A stretch of 64,000 nt of DNA from Sindora glabra. Its lineage: Eukaryota > Streptophyta > Magnoliopsida > Fabales > Fabaceae. Every line of letters begins with the position of its first letter. Positions within the stretch are counted from its first letter, which is position 1. This document shows positions 38,974 through 51,554 of this stretch, one piece after another. The notes beneath the pieces were generated by a model. It had not been told where the DNA came from. It was given only the letters and a program-made list of their open reading frames with translations, and did no database searches. The translations under genes were made by a program, and so were the position numbers. The DNA is taken from the NCBI GenBank assembly GCA_020226215.1, contig CM035235.1:2501-66500 (forward strand). The letters run 5' to 3'.

Positions 38974-39430
38974 TTGATGCAGTCAAGGCTGTTACAGAGG
39001 CAACAAGAAGAAGAGCAGTTTGGCCTTTTTCAATTTCCTAAAAGCCAAATAGAAGAGTATCTTCAATCGAAGAGATAAACAGCAGATCTAAGTCCAAACC
39101 TCGGAAATACCTGAAATCCTTTTACCCTAATCTGGGAAAACTAAGAGAATGCACAAAATTAAAAATAAACTTTAAGCTAATATGCAAAAATCAAGAGGAC
39201 TTTGAACAGATCTCCGATAAGGAAAAAAAAGGAACATATACAAACTCTGTCCAGAAAAACAAAAATGAGCTGAAGAACACAAAAGCAAGATACAGCACGC
39301 AATTTAACACTTCGCTTAGGGTAATTACAGGGGAATGAAGGAAGAGAGGAGGGAGCAGGGGAGGTGGAGGAGGAAAATAACGTTTGGTTGGTAGCTCTGT
39401 GTGCAGTAGCTTGGGCTAAACGGGTAATTA
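38974..39430 (-). promoter_or_regulatory. 5' UTR and core promoter region of chorismate synthase
   Basis: Upstream of the ATG the minus strand has a CT-rich block at about 39,330-39,380 (CCTCCTCCACCTCCCC-like), the pyrimidine patch common in plant core promoters. A leader of about 350 bp follows. Candidate splice acceptors (for example 'tttcag/gta' near 39,110 and 'cttttag/gaa' near 39,035) would allow a 5' UTR intron, but this cannot be settled by eye. No clear TATA box. Confidence 0.45.
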
Positions 39431-40522
39431 TAGAAAACTAGTGCGCCCACCTACCCGCCCTCCAGCCTCACTACGAAATCCAAATCTTCTCCATGTTAAA
39501 ATTAATATTAATTAATTTATAGTAAATAGTAAATTAGTAATTAGTAATTAGTATTAGTATTAGTAATTATAATTATAACAAGGCTCAGATTTGATTCATG
39601 GTGGATATAATTTTTTACACAGTAAATAAATAATTAAATCACATCATTAAAAAGGCAAAAGTTAAAAATGTCTTTTAATAGTAATTTTTTATAATTATTT
39701 AATAACATGATAATATATAAATAGATAAAAATGTAAAATTTATTTATATTGAATCACTGGGAATCAAATTAAAATCCTCTTAATTATTATTAGTTTTTAA
39801 TTTTTATATTATTAATAAATAAAAATATAGCATGTAGTTAAAAATATAGATACTTAAAATTTTTTATTAATAAAAATAATTTTAATAAATTTTAATGAAA
39901 AAATAATATATAACTAAATGATAATATAAAATATATCCTCATAATGAAATAAAATTAAATCTTTATTACTGTCTTTTTTATATTATTATTCTTGCTTTTA
40001 AATATAAGCTGCAATATATTAAGGAAAAAAAATGGAATCTGTTTCATAAGAAAACAAGGAATTCGTTTCTGTAACACATCTGAAATTTTAGGATCAAAAT
40101 TATGAAGATTTTAATCTCACCTTCTTATATAATAAATTATATTATATTATGGGAAATAAATGTTTTATACAATACAGAGATACTAAATCATGTGATTCAT
40201 CATATTATTGTTGCTTCGAGACATTATTTTCATATGCGTTTTAGATTTGATATCAAAATTATATACGTAAATGCTTAATTGTTTAATCGCTTTTATAATT
40301 ATAAAAAATATAATTTATCATACCATTGATTTATTTTGATGTGAATATTTATTTATTTATTGTTTTTGAAAGTGCTCCATGCAGATTTAACTGTTAGGCT
40401 TCCGAATTTGGGTGGGTGGGCTGGTTAGGTGAGAAGGGCAGAAATATGGGGTGGTTATCTTTGGGTATTATTTAATTGTTAAACAATAAAAATGCCTTGG
40501 GAAAGAAGCCAAATAATCGTAA
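39431..40522. other. AT-rich intergenic DNA
   Basis: No gene. Contains the likely distal promoter of chorismate synthase and low-complexity sequence such as repeated 'attagtaattagtatt' near 39,535-39,560. Confidence 0.4.
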
Positions 40523-41047
40523 TTCATAGAAAGGAAAAATACAAAATATTCCCTCCAACTTTAAAGTAATTAGATCTTATCCTTTTATTTTAGAAACTTA
40601 AAAATTACTCTCTTAAACTTTAAAAAATTTGAATTTAACACTCATTGTTAACTTAATTAATCATTTTATCAAATCATATAATTTTTTATGAACTTCTTAA
40701 GAACAATCACAATATTATAATATATTAATTTATTTTACCATTTTTTTACATATAATTTTATGATCTATTTTTTATTATTTAATTAAAACTTTATACATCT
40801 AATTTAATCTCTATTAATTATATAACATAGGAAATATTTGTAAAAAAATGAAAAAATGAACTTTGTTTGAAAATATTATTAAAAAATTATATAATTTAAT
40901 AAAATAATAAAGTAAGTTAATAGTGGATATTAATTCCAAATTTAATATAGTTTGAGAGGGTAATTTTTAAATTTTTAAAATTAAAGGTAATAAAATTCAA
41001 CCACCCTAAAATTAAAGGGAGTATTTTGTATTTTTCCTTTAATAGAA
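40523..41047. mobile_element. Non-autonomous long-TIR element, 9-bp TSD
   Basis: A 507-bp unit (40,532-41,038) starts AGGAAAAATACAAAATATTC and ends with the inverted match (read inward AGGAAAAATACAAAATACTC). The TIRs continue imperfectly for over 100 bp ('aaaaattactctcttaaac' versus 'aaaaattaccctctcaaac'). Flanks TTCATAGAA (40,523-40,531) and TTAATAGAA (41,039-41,047) match in 8 of 9 bases. TSD length and TIR type point to a Mutator-like MITE. No coding sequence. Confidence 0.8.
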
Positions 41048-41553
41048 TGTATCTTTTGAAGGAAGAAAATTATAACTAACTAATCAATGTTATTATAACT
41101 AATTAATCAATGTGAACATTTTCTATATACATTATACACACACGCTACTGGAGTGACCAATGAGGAATAATATGATATGCTGAATTAAATAGGATTATTT
41201 CATTTCATATTATATAATTTAACATAAAATAAAAAATTGATAAAATATAATATAACTTAATACATGTATAGAAAATACAACTCTTGTATGATCAACTACT
41301 TAAAATTATTAAGAAATTAATAGTGCACATTATTTATCACACAATGTACATTGATAATTTCCTTAAATTCAATCAATATAACAAAAAATTTATGTCAAAT
41401 GTGTGCTTTTAAATTGATAAAAGTTGAAATCGAAGAAATTATTGTTATGAATGAAAGGTTTTCTAATCATTCTTAGCTCTTTAGTCAAAGAATTGCTTTA
41501 ATAAATTCATTAAATTCTTTTTAAGAAATCATATTTGTTAATTAAGTTATTTC

Positions 41554-41631
<78 letters not shown>

Positions 41632-42480
41632 CTTGATTATTGGATCTTTGTTGAGTACATATAATTAGAGATAGATGGATCAAAATCCGTATTATTTGAG
41701 GGTGAATGTTTCATTTGCTAGGATTTTACTCAAATTATAAGATAATATTTGAGTTAGTGTACCAAGTTGGTCCAAAAGTTATAATGTGAATGTATATAAA
41801 ATGGAATATTGAATTATTATATAAAAAAATAAAATTTAAGGGTTTTTTGTTTTATAAGAATTAAATTAATACAAACTTTTAGTCAGAGATAAAATTGATA
41901 AAAAAAATTAATCTCACAGAAATAAAAAAAAGTCAAATAATTAATTATTTCTTAATTTGAATTATTTTCTTATTAAAATTAATATTGATATTAATATGGG
42001 GTTATTTCCTACTTTAAATTATTTTTCTATTGTTAAATATACATTGTTTATAAGAATGCTAATTAGGGGAAGATAATAAGATATTTTGATTAAGATGTGA
42101 GTTTAAAAGTGTCACATACTTTATAATATCTCTTTTATTCCTTTTAGCAAATTCTATTTATCACCTTTGCTTGTAAAATATGTAAAAAATTGAACCACAT
42201 TAAATATCTTACTTTATCAATTTACTACTTCTTTAATCTTGAATTTATACCAATATATGCCTTACACATCATCTCAAACATCATCCAAAAATTTGTTCAC
42301 AACATCATTGCTTTAGATTGTGGAACCATATGCACTAAAGCCTTGTTTAACATATTTACAAACTTTAAGTATACATATATATATGATTTGGCTTAAGAAT
42401 GCACTAACAAAAATTAATTGTTTCATTATAAAATGTTTTTATTATTAAATAATGAGTATAAATAATATTCAATCCCTCAT
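41048..42480. other. AT-rich intergenic DNA
   Basis: No gene recognised. Contains a long TA microsatellite (listed separately). The remainder shows no repeat structure I can support. Confidence 0.4.
41557..41628. repeat. (TA)n microsatellite, about 36 units
   Basis: Uninterrupted TA dinucleotides; one of the two longest in the window. Confidence 0.97.
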
Positions 42481-45400
42481 TTATAGTATAGTTGTCATAA
42501 CCCAACCATAATCATAACTAGTGTGGAATACACTATCTTCTACTAACCTAATCTATATTCTACACAATAATGATAAAGTATATAGAAAATATAAATTATC
42601 AATATTAACTTTGGGATGGTTGACCTTCTACAAGGACCTAGATTCCACCATCATTAATGTATTAATTCTTGCCCACATAATAACAAAAAAAAGTTAGCCA
42701 TATGATTGACATGTGACTTTTTTTTACATGTGTTATATATTTATTAGTCATTATTGCTTATTAGGAGGGATTAATAATTTATATATAAGAAATTTAATTA
42801 CACATTACAATTAAGTGTAAAAAATTAATTACACATTAGCAACAACATCCTAAATTTGATGCCATTTTATAAAAGTACTCTAGTTATGTGAAATTAAATA
42901 CTGCAAAACACTATCCTTTTGACTAAAAATTTAAAAATTACTTTATAAATGAAATTACAACAATTAATGGGATAAAAATAGCTAACCCCTTTAAGATGGA
43001 CTTTAGGAACAAGAATAACATGAGTCTCTGCAAGATCAAGATCCATATAACAATTTTGGAAGAAATCTTACCCTAATTTAAGCACATTAGTCCTTATAAC
43101 TTTCTAATTCTTTTAGTAAACCTAAACGATTTTGTTGAAACCATTTGAATTTAATGACTTGAAAGATTTAAGATTAAAAGTGGCCTCCTTAAGTTACATT
43201 TTAGTAACCTACTTCAAGAGAGAATAGTTTATTTCATTAAAGATTCCTTTTAGAATAAATTGAATTTTTTAAAAATCCTATTTGTAGTTGAATATAAAGT
43301 CAACTATAGCCAAAAGGTTACCCCTTGAATAGCCATAGTTGAGTATATAGTTGGCCATCCAATTGGGCCTCATTTTCTAAAGGTCTATAGTTAATTATAA
43401 CTTATATGTTAATGACTTATAGTTGACTATTTAACATCAAGATTCTAGTTAGAGTCTCTTAATTTACTATGCTTATTTTCCTAGGTTGCACAATTAACTA
43501 TATAGTCTACTACTCTTTGTGAATTATAAGTGTTATATTATGAGAAAGGGATTTGAAAGCCAAGTATTATATGATCTTATTTATTATTATTATGTGATGT
43601 GTGATGGTAAGAATAAGATGCATGTTCATGCAAAGAGGCATTAAATGATTACCAATTGAAGTATGTGTTCTTGATAAGAATATATTAAAATAATGAGACA
43701 TGTGATAATGGAAATAGAATATTCAAACACAAAATTTAGTAATAGTTAGTGTAAGATAAAGTTGACCAAAAGGCACAAGGATGGGCTAATGAGAGAGAAG
43801 CCTAGATGGGAGTCACAAAAAAAATTTACTTGCTTTCTTTATTTGTTATTCCTATGCATGGTATAATATGAATGTGTTATAGATATGTTTATATTTGAAT
43901 GATGGCATGAATAAGCACATAAAATTGTTGATGAATGCATTGGTACTGGTGAGGATTATATATTAATTATATGACTTAATGTTTAAGTGTACAAGAGGGT
44001 GGTTTAGTTAGTAAGCTATATTTTCTTTCTATATTTAATTATGTCAAGATATTTACTTACTAAATGCCAGACTTACCTCTCTACATTTTATTTTGTAGAC
44101 TTATAGGTTGAGTTATCTCCACCACTACCTTAAAGTTGAGCATTTGGAAGATTCTTTGGTATGACCTCAGTTGCATATGATATTTTGAATGTAAACAAGT
44201 ATTTTAAACCTTATTTTGTATATGTTAAAGGTAAAAGAATAATAGTTATTTCTTTTAAGACTAGTTAAACCAACTTATCCTTAAGTTTAAATGGATTATA
44301 AGTAAGCCTAACTCATTTATTAATTAATTTAAATTTACTAAATGAAAGTTTGTCTATTCCTCTTGGCACATGAAAACTACTACCCCTTGATTCCTACATG
44401 TGCTTTAATATTTTAGTATAAAATGTAAGTTAGGTCAATGTAAACTAGATGACAAGTCTCACACCAGTCATAATTAAGGTTAGGTCATAACAAGAACATA
44501 CTATTAGAAACATGAAAACATAAATTAATAAATAATATATACTAATATGAAAAGGCTTGCAATTAGGGATAAGAAAATACTATCAGAAACAATTCCAAAT
44601 TTCATATCAAGGTAAAAAAATATATATTTGATAACAAAGTGATAAATTAATGTGCATCATTTCACACCAAAGATTATTATTGAACTTAATCAAACATATA
44701 GTAAGGGTGCGTTTAGGTTGAACCTAAAGGAATAGAAGTCAATTAGTAAAGACAATGAAAAGTATAAGGATTTTTAATAAAATTTAAATGAAAAAATTAA
44801 AAATGGAATTGAATTAAAACTATTAGAATATGGAAACCTAGTCCAAGAGAAATCAAATTCCAAATTTTAGATTACTTAATGAATTTATTAACAATTTGAT
44901 TACTTAACTTATGAAGATTCTAAAGTTAGCAATAAATATACAAGTTCAATGTAGACTAACCAAAATAAGTGACTAATTAATCTCCTATTACTAATTCAAT
45001 TCAAAATGAGTATCTAAATCTTATTAGAAATATTTTCAACCATTCAAAACCAATTAAGGCCAAATTTAGTTCTACAAGTGACAAGTACTAAATTTATTTT
45101 CTATATTTCTTAAGCAAGTAATGATTCACTAAGCATTAAATCATCTAAGCCTAGTTACTACTAATTTTAATTAATTATAACTAACCTACAAATAAAAATT
45201 AATTATAATTAATTGTTCAACTATAAACTATAATATTTAACCAACTAACTAATCAAAATTAGCACATTATCTAAGTAATCATTCATAATAAGAGTAGAAA
45301 AATAAAAAAAATAATCAAATTATTGATAAATTAAATAGCAAAGTCTCAAAATCAAATAAAAATTGGAGTGTTAATCCCTTAGACTTTTAAAAGAAACTAT

Positions 45401-46480
45401 TAAACTATTAAACTTTTAAAAGAAACTAGCCATCCATGATGGTTTAAAAAAAACTTGAAAAGGGGAAAGTTATCCATTACTAATATGTTGTTGCACCCCA
45501 AGAGAATTAGGCTATATTATAGTCAATTTCATTAATATTATTGTCTTTGTGGCAATTAATTAGTTGTTGTAAGAATCCAGCATAATCCATCATCAAATCA
45601 CATTTTACAACCATTTGTGGCAAATAATTTAGTCTATTACATGTCTCTAAACAATAAATCCTAAACTTCCTAATACAATAGCATAAACATCTAAAATAAT
45701 CAAAAGCCATGCATTTCATCAAATTTAAGTAAATTATCTACTTACCTAAGGTGTTGGAGAAGATGAAGAGGAGTTAAAAAAAGAGATAGTTTATTCCTAT
45801 CATATCCAAATAAAAGGAAATGAACATGAAACCTTTCTTTTCTATTTCAACGCCATTCCTTTTAACTTATTAATCAAATTATGGGCTAATCAAGAAAGTA
45901 CCTTAATTGAGGGAAATTTGATTGTAATTCCTTAAAATAATTAATTGAATCTTTGTGGAATTAACTTGCATTAAAGTGAGAAATTTGAAAAGAAGAAAAA
46001 GAGAAAGGAAAAGTTTAGTGATTGCTAAAAAATAAGGGAGAAAATGAGGTGTTAAGGCTTTTAAAGCTAATAAGGCTACTAAAATATAGACTTAAGGAAT
46101 GCCCTCAAAAGGTTAATATTTGAGCATCATACTCAAATATAAGTAAAATTGTTGCCTCTAGATACTAGTAGTTAAATATAGTATTTGATTACTTCCCAAA
46201 GGTTAAATCTTTAGGGATTAGACTAAACAATTTGCTTATAAATGGTAGTAATCGGTTACCATAATTGATTATGAGATTAGAATTTTATTTCTAGACTTAT
46301 ATACTTAACTAAGGTAATGAAGTACCCTTATATGCTTTTAATCCTATATGTATTTAAGAGTGCGTTAGTTTGTTTACTCATATATAATTATAAATGAGTT
46401 GTAAACATGTTTATTAATGTATTAATTAATTATAAATGATCATAAGAGATAGGATGAGATGTGAAATTGTATATAAATAA

Positions 46481-46484
<4 letters not shown>

Positions 46485-46531
<47 letters not shown>
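46485..46531. repeat. (AT)n microsatellite
   Basis: About 23 AT units preceded by 'ataaataaataaa'. Confidence 0.95.
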
Positions 46532-46533
<2 letters not shown>

Positions 46534-46791
46534 TAATGAAGTTATTACATATAGCCATATATGATACTTTAACATGATGATATGAATTGTTACAATGTGA
46601 ATGATATTATTGATGGAAATTTCCAAGATTGTTATGGTGTAATATGAAATTATATTTGTGCATATAAATAGATTTATATTGCTATTGTTTAGTTTGATAA
46701 TAATTGTAAAGGTATACGTATGTGAATTATTGTATAATTATAGATGATTGCTTATTAATTATAAATGTGATCAAAATTGTAATAGATGTTG

Positions 46792-47098
46792 AATATTGAT
46801 AGGGAAGCTTAATAAGCCTCCGATCCATGAGCTTGGCAAACTGATTTATAGGCTTTTATGAACTAGGATTGCCAAAATTAGGCTCACAAAAATGTAACCT
46901 AAATAGGCTTAACTCATATAAACCGGAGCCTTGTGGGTCGCAAGCTGGCCCACAAGCCAAGCTTATTTATAAAGCAAAATTTGTAGGCTTTGTGGGCTTT
47001 TATGTGAACTAGACCAATTAAAATAGGTTCACATAAAATGCAAACCTTAGCAGACCTAACCTAAATAAGCCAGCCTATTAAGTACTCCTAATTATTAA
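46792..47098. mobile_element. Small non-autonomous hAT-like element
   Basis: A 291-bp unit (46,800-47,090). The left end is TAGGGAAGCTTAATAAGCC; the right read inward is TAGGAGTACTTAATAGGCT. Flanks AATATTGA and ATTATTAA agree in 6 of 8 bases, consistent with an old 8-bp TSD. The interior is GC-richer than its surroundings and has repeated 'ggctt'/'aagcc' words that could fold. No coding sequence. Confidence 0.6.
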
Positions 47099-49973
47099 TG
47101 ATAAACTGAAATAAGGATGATTTGATACTTTGAAACTATATTAAATTTTGAAAATGTTAAAAGGGATAAAGCAAGAATTGGAATTTACAACATAGATCAT
47201 TTGTCTTTATAATGAGTCCTTATTAAGGGATTTATTATGGTTTGGAATTATGAAATGGAGGGACTATTATTATGTCTGAAGGGACAAAGTTAGATTTATG
47301 AATGACAAAATCTAAACTAAGGTGCAAAGTGGTCAAATTACTATTGCCATTTTTATGTTAGTACTAAAACCTAGGTTTTCTTTGTATGGATATTGAAAAT
47401 CAAGCTTTAGGAACTTTTGCTTATGAATAGTATGAAGCATGATTATGACGGTTGGATCAATTTTGTTAAGTATCAAAGATTGTCACTTCATATCTCAAGC
47501 TAAGCGCTTATGCTATGTTATATGCCATATATTGCCCAAATGCTTAGAGGGAGTAGGTAAAAAGAATAGTAGTTAGACTAGCTAAGTAAGCAAAATAAGA
47601 ATAATCCTTAATACTAGAGTCAGTTAATATTATGTTCATTGATAATGCATTATTATGAATGTGATTAATGTTTATTATTAGCTATTTTAAGATTATGTTA
47701 TTTGTGCTATGTTATGAATGTGAATAATTATGAATGAAAATGAATCACAAGACATTTAATTGTAAGGATATATAAATATATATATTTATATGCATATACA
47801 TATTTATATATTTTAATAACTAGATTATTACTTATTAAGTCTGTAACTCAATGGTTTTTATTTAAAATGTTTTATAGATTTAAATATTGTAGCTTCCTAG
47901 CCATCATCAATAACTCAAGAAAAGAATTCTTATTAAGAACATGTTTTTTAGCTATAATTAGTGTTTAGTTATAATTGGAATGTTTTAACCTCATTGGAAA
48001 CTATAAAACCTCATAATAACTTAAACGTAAATTATAAATATTATTATGAATATTCTAATATTAAATATAAAAGAATTAGTTTATGTTCCAGTAATTATGC
48101 AATTATGGCAAGTAGGACTAGCTAGAATTGTGGAAATTAGGAAACAAATTTCACGTTGATCATAGCTAGGTGGGTTATGACATGTGCTGCATTTGGAAGC
48201 ATAAAACCTAATTATATCTAACTTCCCAAGGAGTAAAACCTACTAGGCCAAGTTAAGATGTCTCTTAGAGTTATAATGAATAGAGCTTTGCTTAATTTAA
48301 AGGCTTAAAACCTAATTTACAAACCAAATTACTTTAAAAGTTCGCAAAAAATTCCTGTTGATCAGCTTCCAACCAATGTTTGACTATTAAAATAAAGTAG
48401 TTTCACTAATAATTAAATATGAAAGTTTTTAGGCTAGATATAAGCTAACTTTATGCACTAGTTTTAACCATATTTGAACTCCTATAGCTCTATTTATGTT
48501 TTAAAAACCATGACTAAGCCAAACTAGACATTAACATTACTTTATCTTTACAACAAAATTTGACCTTCCAGAAGCTTAAATTAAGTTCTAGTCGAAATAC
48601 AAAAGTTTTAGAATTTCCTTATAGCTTTTCAATTCCATATAAATCACCTAAATTAGACCTTTAGAACTCAAGTTATAACCAAATATCTAAAATAGTATCA
48701 AAATTGAACTTTGATTAAATAATCTAATAATGTTCCAAAATCATGATCCAATCATAAAAGAAGACTAATTCTATTAAATTAAGCATATGTAACATACCAA
48801 GATATAAAAAATAGGAGGAAATAATATAGATAATATTTCAAGCTTAAAATTCCTCCAAACTTACCCTTTGCATATCCTTAGATAAACACAATTTTATTCA
48901 AAACTAAAAAACAAAAGATGAATTTTAAATGACTTCAATATCACAAAATTCACAAGTAAGAAAATAATCAAAGTCATTAAGAATCATAACACTTCATGTA
49001 TAAAAATCTTAACAAACTTAAAGTTAATTAACGTAACAATTTCATTCAAAATGAATAGATCAAATTGGTAGACTTTATAAAATTCAATATCTATCTCTCT
49101 AATGTCTAGGGCCTATGTTTCATACAATTTATAACTTTACTTAGATAAAATTCAAAAGGAAGATGAATGAAAGATTATTAATAGAAGAAATACTTTATTT
49201 TTTATTAATTTAGGTTAAATAAAAATGAAAAATAAGTTAGAAGGACATGTAAGAATTTCAAACTTGAAATCAAAAAATTAGATGGATATAAATTCATAAT
49301 GTCATATTATGACCCAAATTAGTCATGACCAACATAGGATTATTCTTCCAGTAATTCTATCATCCTATTTCCACACATTGGTATATATATAACAAAAGTT
49401 TTATTCTTATCTTGCACATTTTTCATTAATAAACATCCATCATGCATTCACTTTCAAGAATTTCAACACTTAATTAATGGCTTATTAAAATAATATTTAT
49501 AATGACTTATAAACTCTAGATATAGAACAATTGCAAATCATAATATAGTGTTAATGTCTTAATTATAAAAATAATTTAGCCCTATATATTGCTTAAATCA
49601 ACTAAATTACATATACAATTGTACAAATCTTATACTTTCTACTTTTTTACCAAAAAGGATGGATGCCAAGTCTATTGAAGGAATGTTTTTTGCTTATTAT
49701 AGTGGTGGAGAAGAAAGGTTTTATTCTGTATTTAAAAAGTTAAACCCATAAAATAATAGGTATAAGATTCTACTATCAATCTAAATGAATTTGTTTAAGA
49801 TGATAAAATAGGAATTAAAAAGGCAATACAAAGCATGTCAAGCTTCCATGTCATATAGAGCTTTCGACATTGGATACTTAGCCATTTCTATCATCATGGA
49901 CATTTGCATGGTCAATTGTCTTAAAGGATATTACCTATTAATTCAAGCAAAAGAGAATTCATAACACATTGAG

Positions 49974-49976
<3 letters not shown>

Positions 49977-50047
<71 letters not shown>
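49977..50047. repeat. (TA)n microsatellite, about 35 units
   Basis: Uninterrupted TA repeat within the gypsy LTR nest. Confidence 0.97.
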
Positions 50048-50051
<4 letters not shown>

Positions 50052-50649
50052 CAAATTTCCTTCTTATGCCTCCTAATTAACTTTATCTTGCACAATCAAT
50101 ATGCAAATCTCGATGTTTTAATTTCCACCCTTATCTCACATCATCATTACCAATCATGACATATTTCACAACTTAAATCATTTATCATTCTTAAGAATAT
50201 AAGCATAATCATATCATATACATAATGAAATTATGAAAAATTAATCACAGTTAGGTTACACATGGCTAACATAACTAATCCATATTAAACAATCATTTTC
50301 TTAAGATACATGATTTATAGGATAATATATTATGCCAAGGATAGACAAATAAAAGTAATTAAACCTTTTTGTGCCATTAATTAACCTTATCTGTTCATAA
50401 ACCTAACCTTATTCCTTCGAGGCCATCCTTTTCCGTTCATAAAAAATTTCTTGAAATTTGGCACTATTTCGTATTTTCATTAACTTATTTCCTTTCCACT
50501 CACATTGACATATCATATTACATCCTTATAGGGCTTTTCTCTACAATTATAAATATTTATTCATTTATTAAAGTTAATTAAATAACATTACATTTTATAC
50601 GAATCCTATTATCATAATACATTGATTAACAAATCAAGTCTGCAAAACA

Positions 50650-50960
50650 AGGTTATGTATTCAAGTATGGTACTTGAATATAAAGCTTTAGAGGCTAAAC
50701 TTGAATAGCATATTCAAATATCATACACGAATATACTCATCCAAAAAGCACAGGTTTTATGATACTTAAATATAGTATTTCAAGTATAGCTTGTGGAGGT
50801 AACTTTTGCATCTATATTCAAATTTCAGACTTGAATATATGCATTGAAAGGTGAAGCCTCTTTAAGATATTCAATTATAATATTCGAATATGGCTTGTTA
50901 GGTATGGATTCTTATACCATTTTTGAATATCATATTCAAATATAACTAGTTTTTCCTAAT
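50650..50960. repeat. Degenerate short repeats of TATTCAAATAT type
   Basis: Words such as 'cttgaatat', 'atattcaaatat' and their complements recur about ten times in 300 bp, spaced roughly 25-50 bp. A similar pattern with 'tatagttgactat' occurs at 43,270-43,510. Likely a repeat block internal to the LTR family. Confidence 0.45.
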
Positions 50961-51554
50961 TTTCATTGAATCTTAATGCCAAAATAGTAATCTTATTCTA
51001 TATATTCACTAACTATGCATCCAAATGTAGAATCATAAGGCATTGTAAACATATATATTTGAATACATTTTGATAACTATTTCATCCTAACAACAAGGTT
51101 CTAAGTTAAAATTATTAAATTCTTTAGTTCTCACTAGTTATTGACTAAAATTCATAAAAGTAAGGAAATTTGAATAGTTAAAGTAAATTATCTACTCATT
51201 TAATGATAGAAAAGGTGAATAAAGGCTAATAAAGTATTTGCTTTGCTCTAAGTAACAATATTTCAAAAATATTAATCAAAATTTCTCCTAATGCTTATTT
51301 ATATCATCAAAACTTATGAAACTTAATTTAAAACCATAATTGTTAAGATATTTCCTTATGGAAAGATTTAGTGATGATTGTTAGAAGTGTTAGCTTGGTA
51401 CTTATTGAAATTTCTTGAAATAAAGGTGAAGAAGTTAAGGGGAGGTAAGGAAGAGGAAGGATTAGCTGGTGCAGATGATAAATATAAGAGAAAATGGTAG
51501 TTTAAGGAGCTTTAAAGTAAAAAAGGTAGTTTGGTAATTTAGCTTTGGCATATT

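Larger units (their letters stand above)
42481..51554. repeat. Nest of decayed Ty3/gypsy LTR fragments
   Basis: No intact gene. A recognisable LTR-end phrase (like 'agtcataattaaggttagg' followed by TCATAACA) occurs at 42,493-42,521 (-), 44,466-44,492 (+), 48,155-48,182 (+) and 49,306-49,333 (-). Minus-strand segments near 45,720-46,090 and 51,170-51,555 resemble each other ('agtagataatttactt'), as expected for 5' parts of two LTRs. The minus-oriented LTR ending at 49,306 lies downstream of the pol fossil and may be its 3' LTR. Two small insertions and two microsatellites are listed separately. Boundaries and family are inferred. Confidence 0.45.

Noticed and set aside
38613..39078. Plus-strand frames of 95 and 65 codons at the chorismate synthase start
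   Set aside because: Antisense shadows of exon 1 and the 5' UTR; no domain.
46426..46626. 66-codon frame with an Ile-Tyr run
   Set aside because: Produced by the AT microsatellite.
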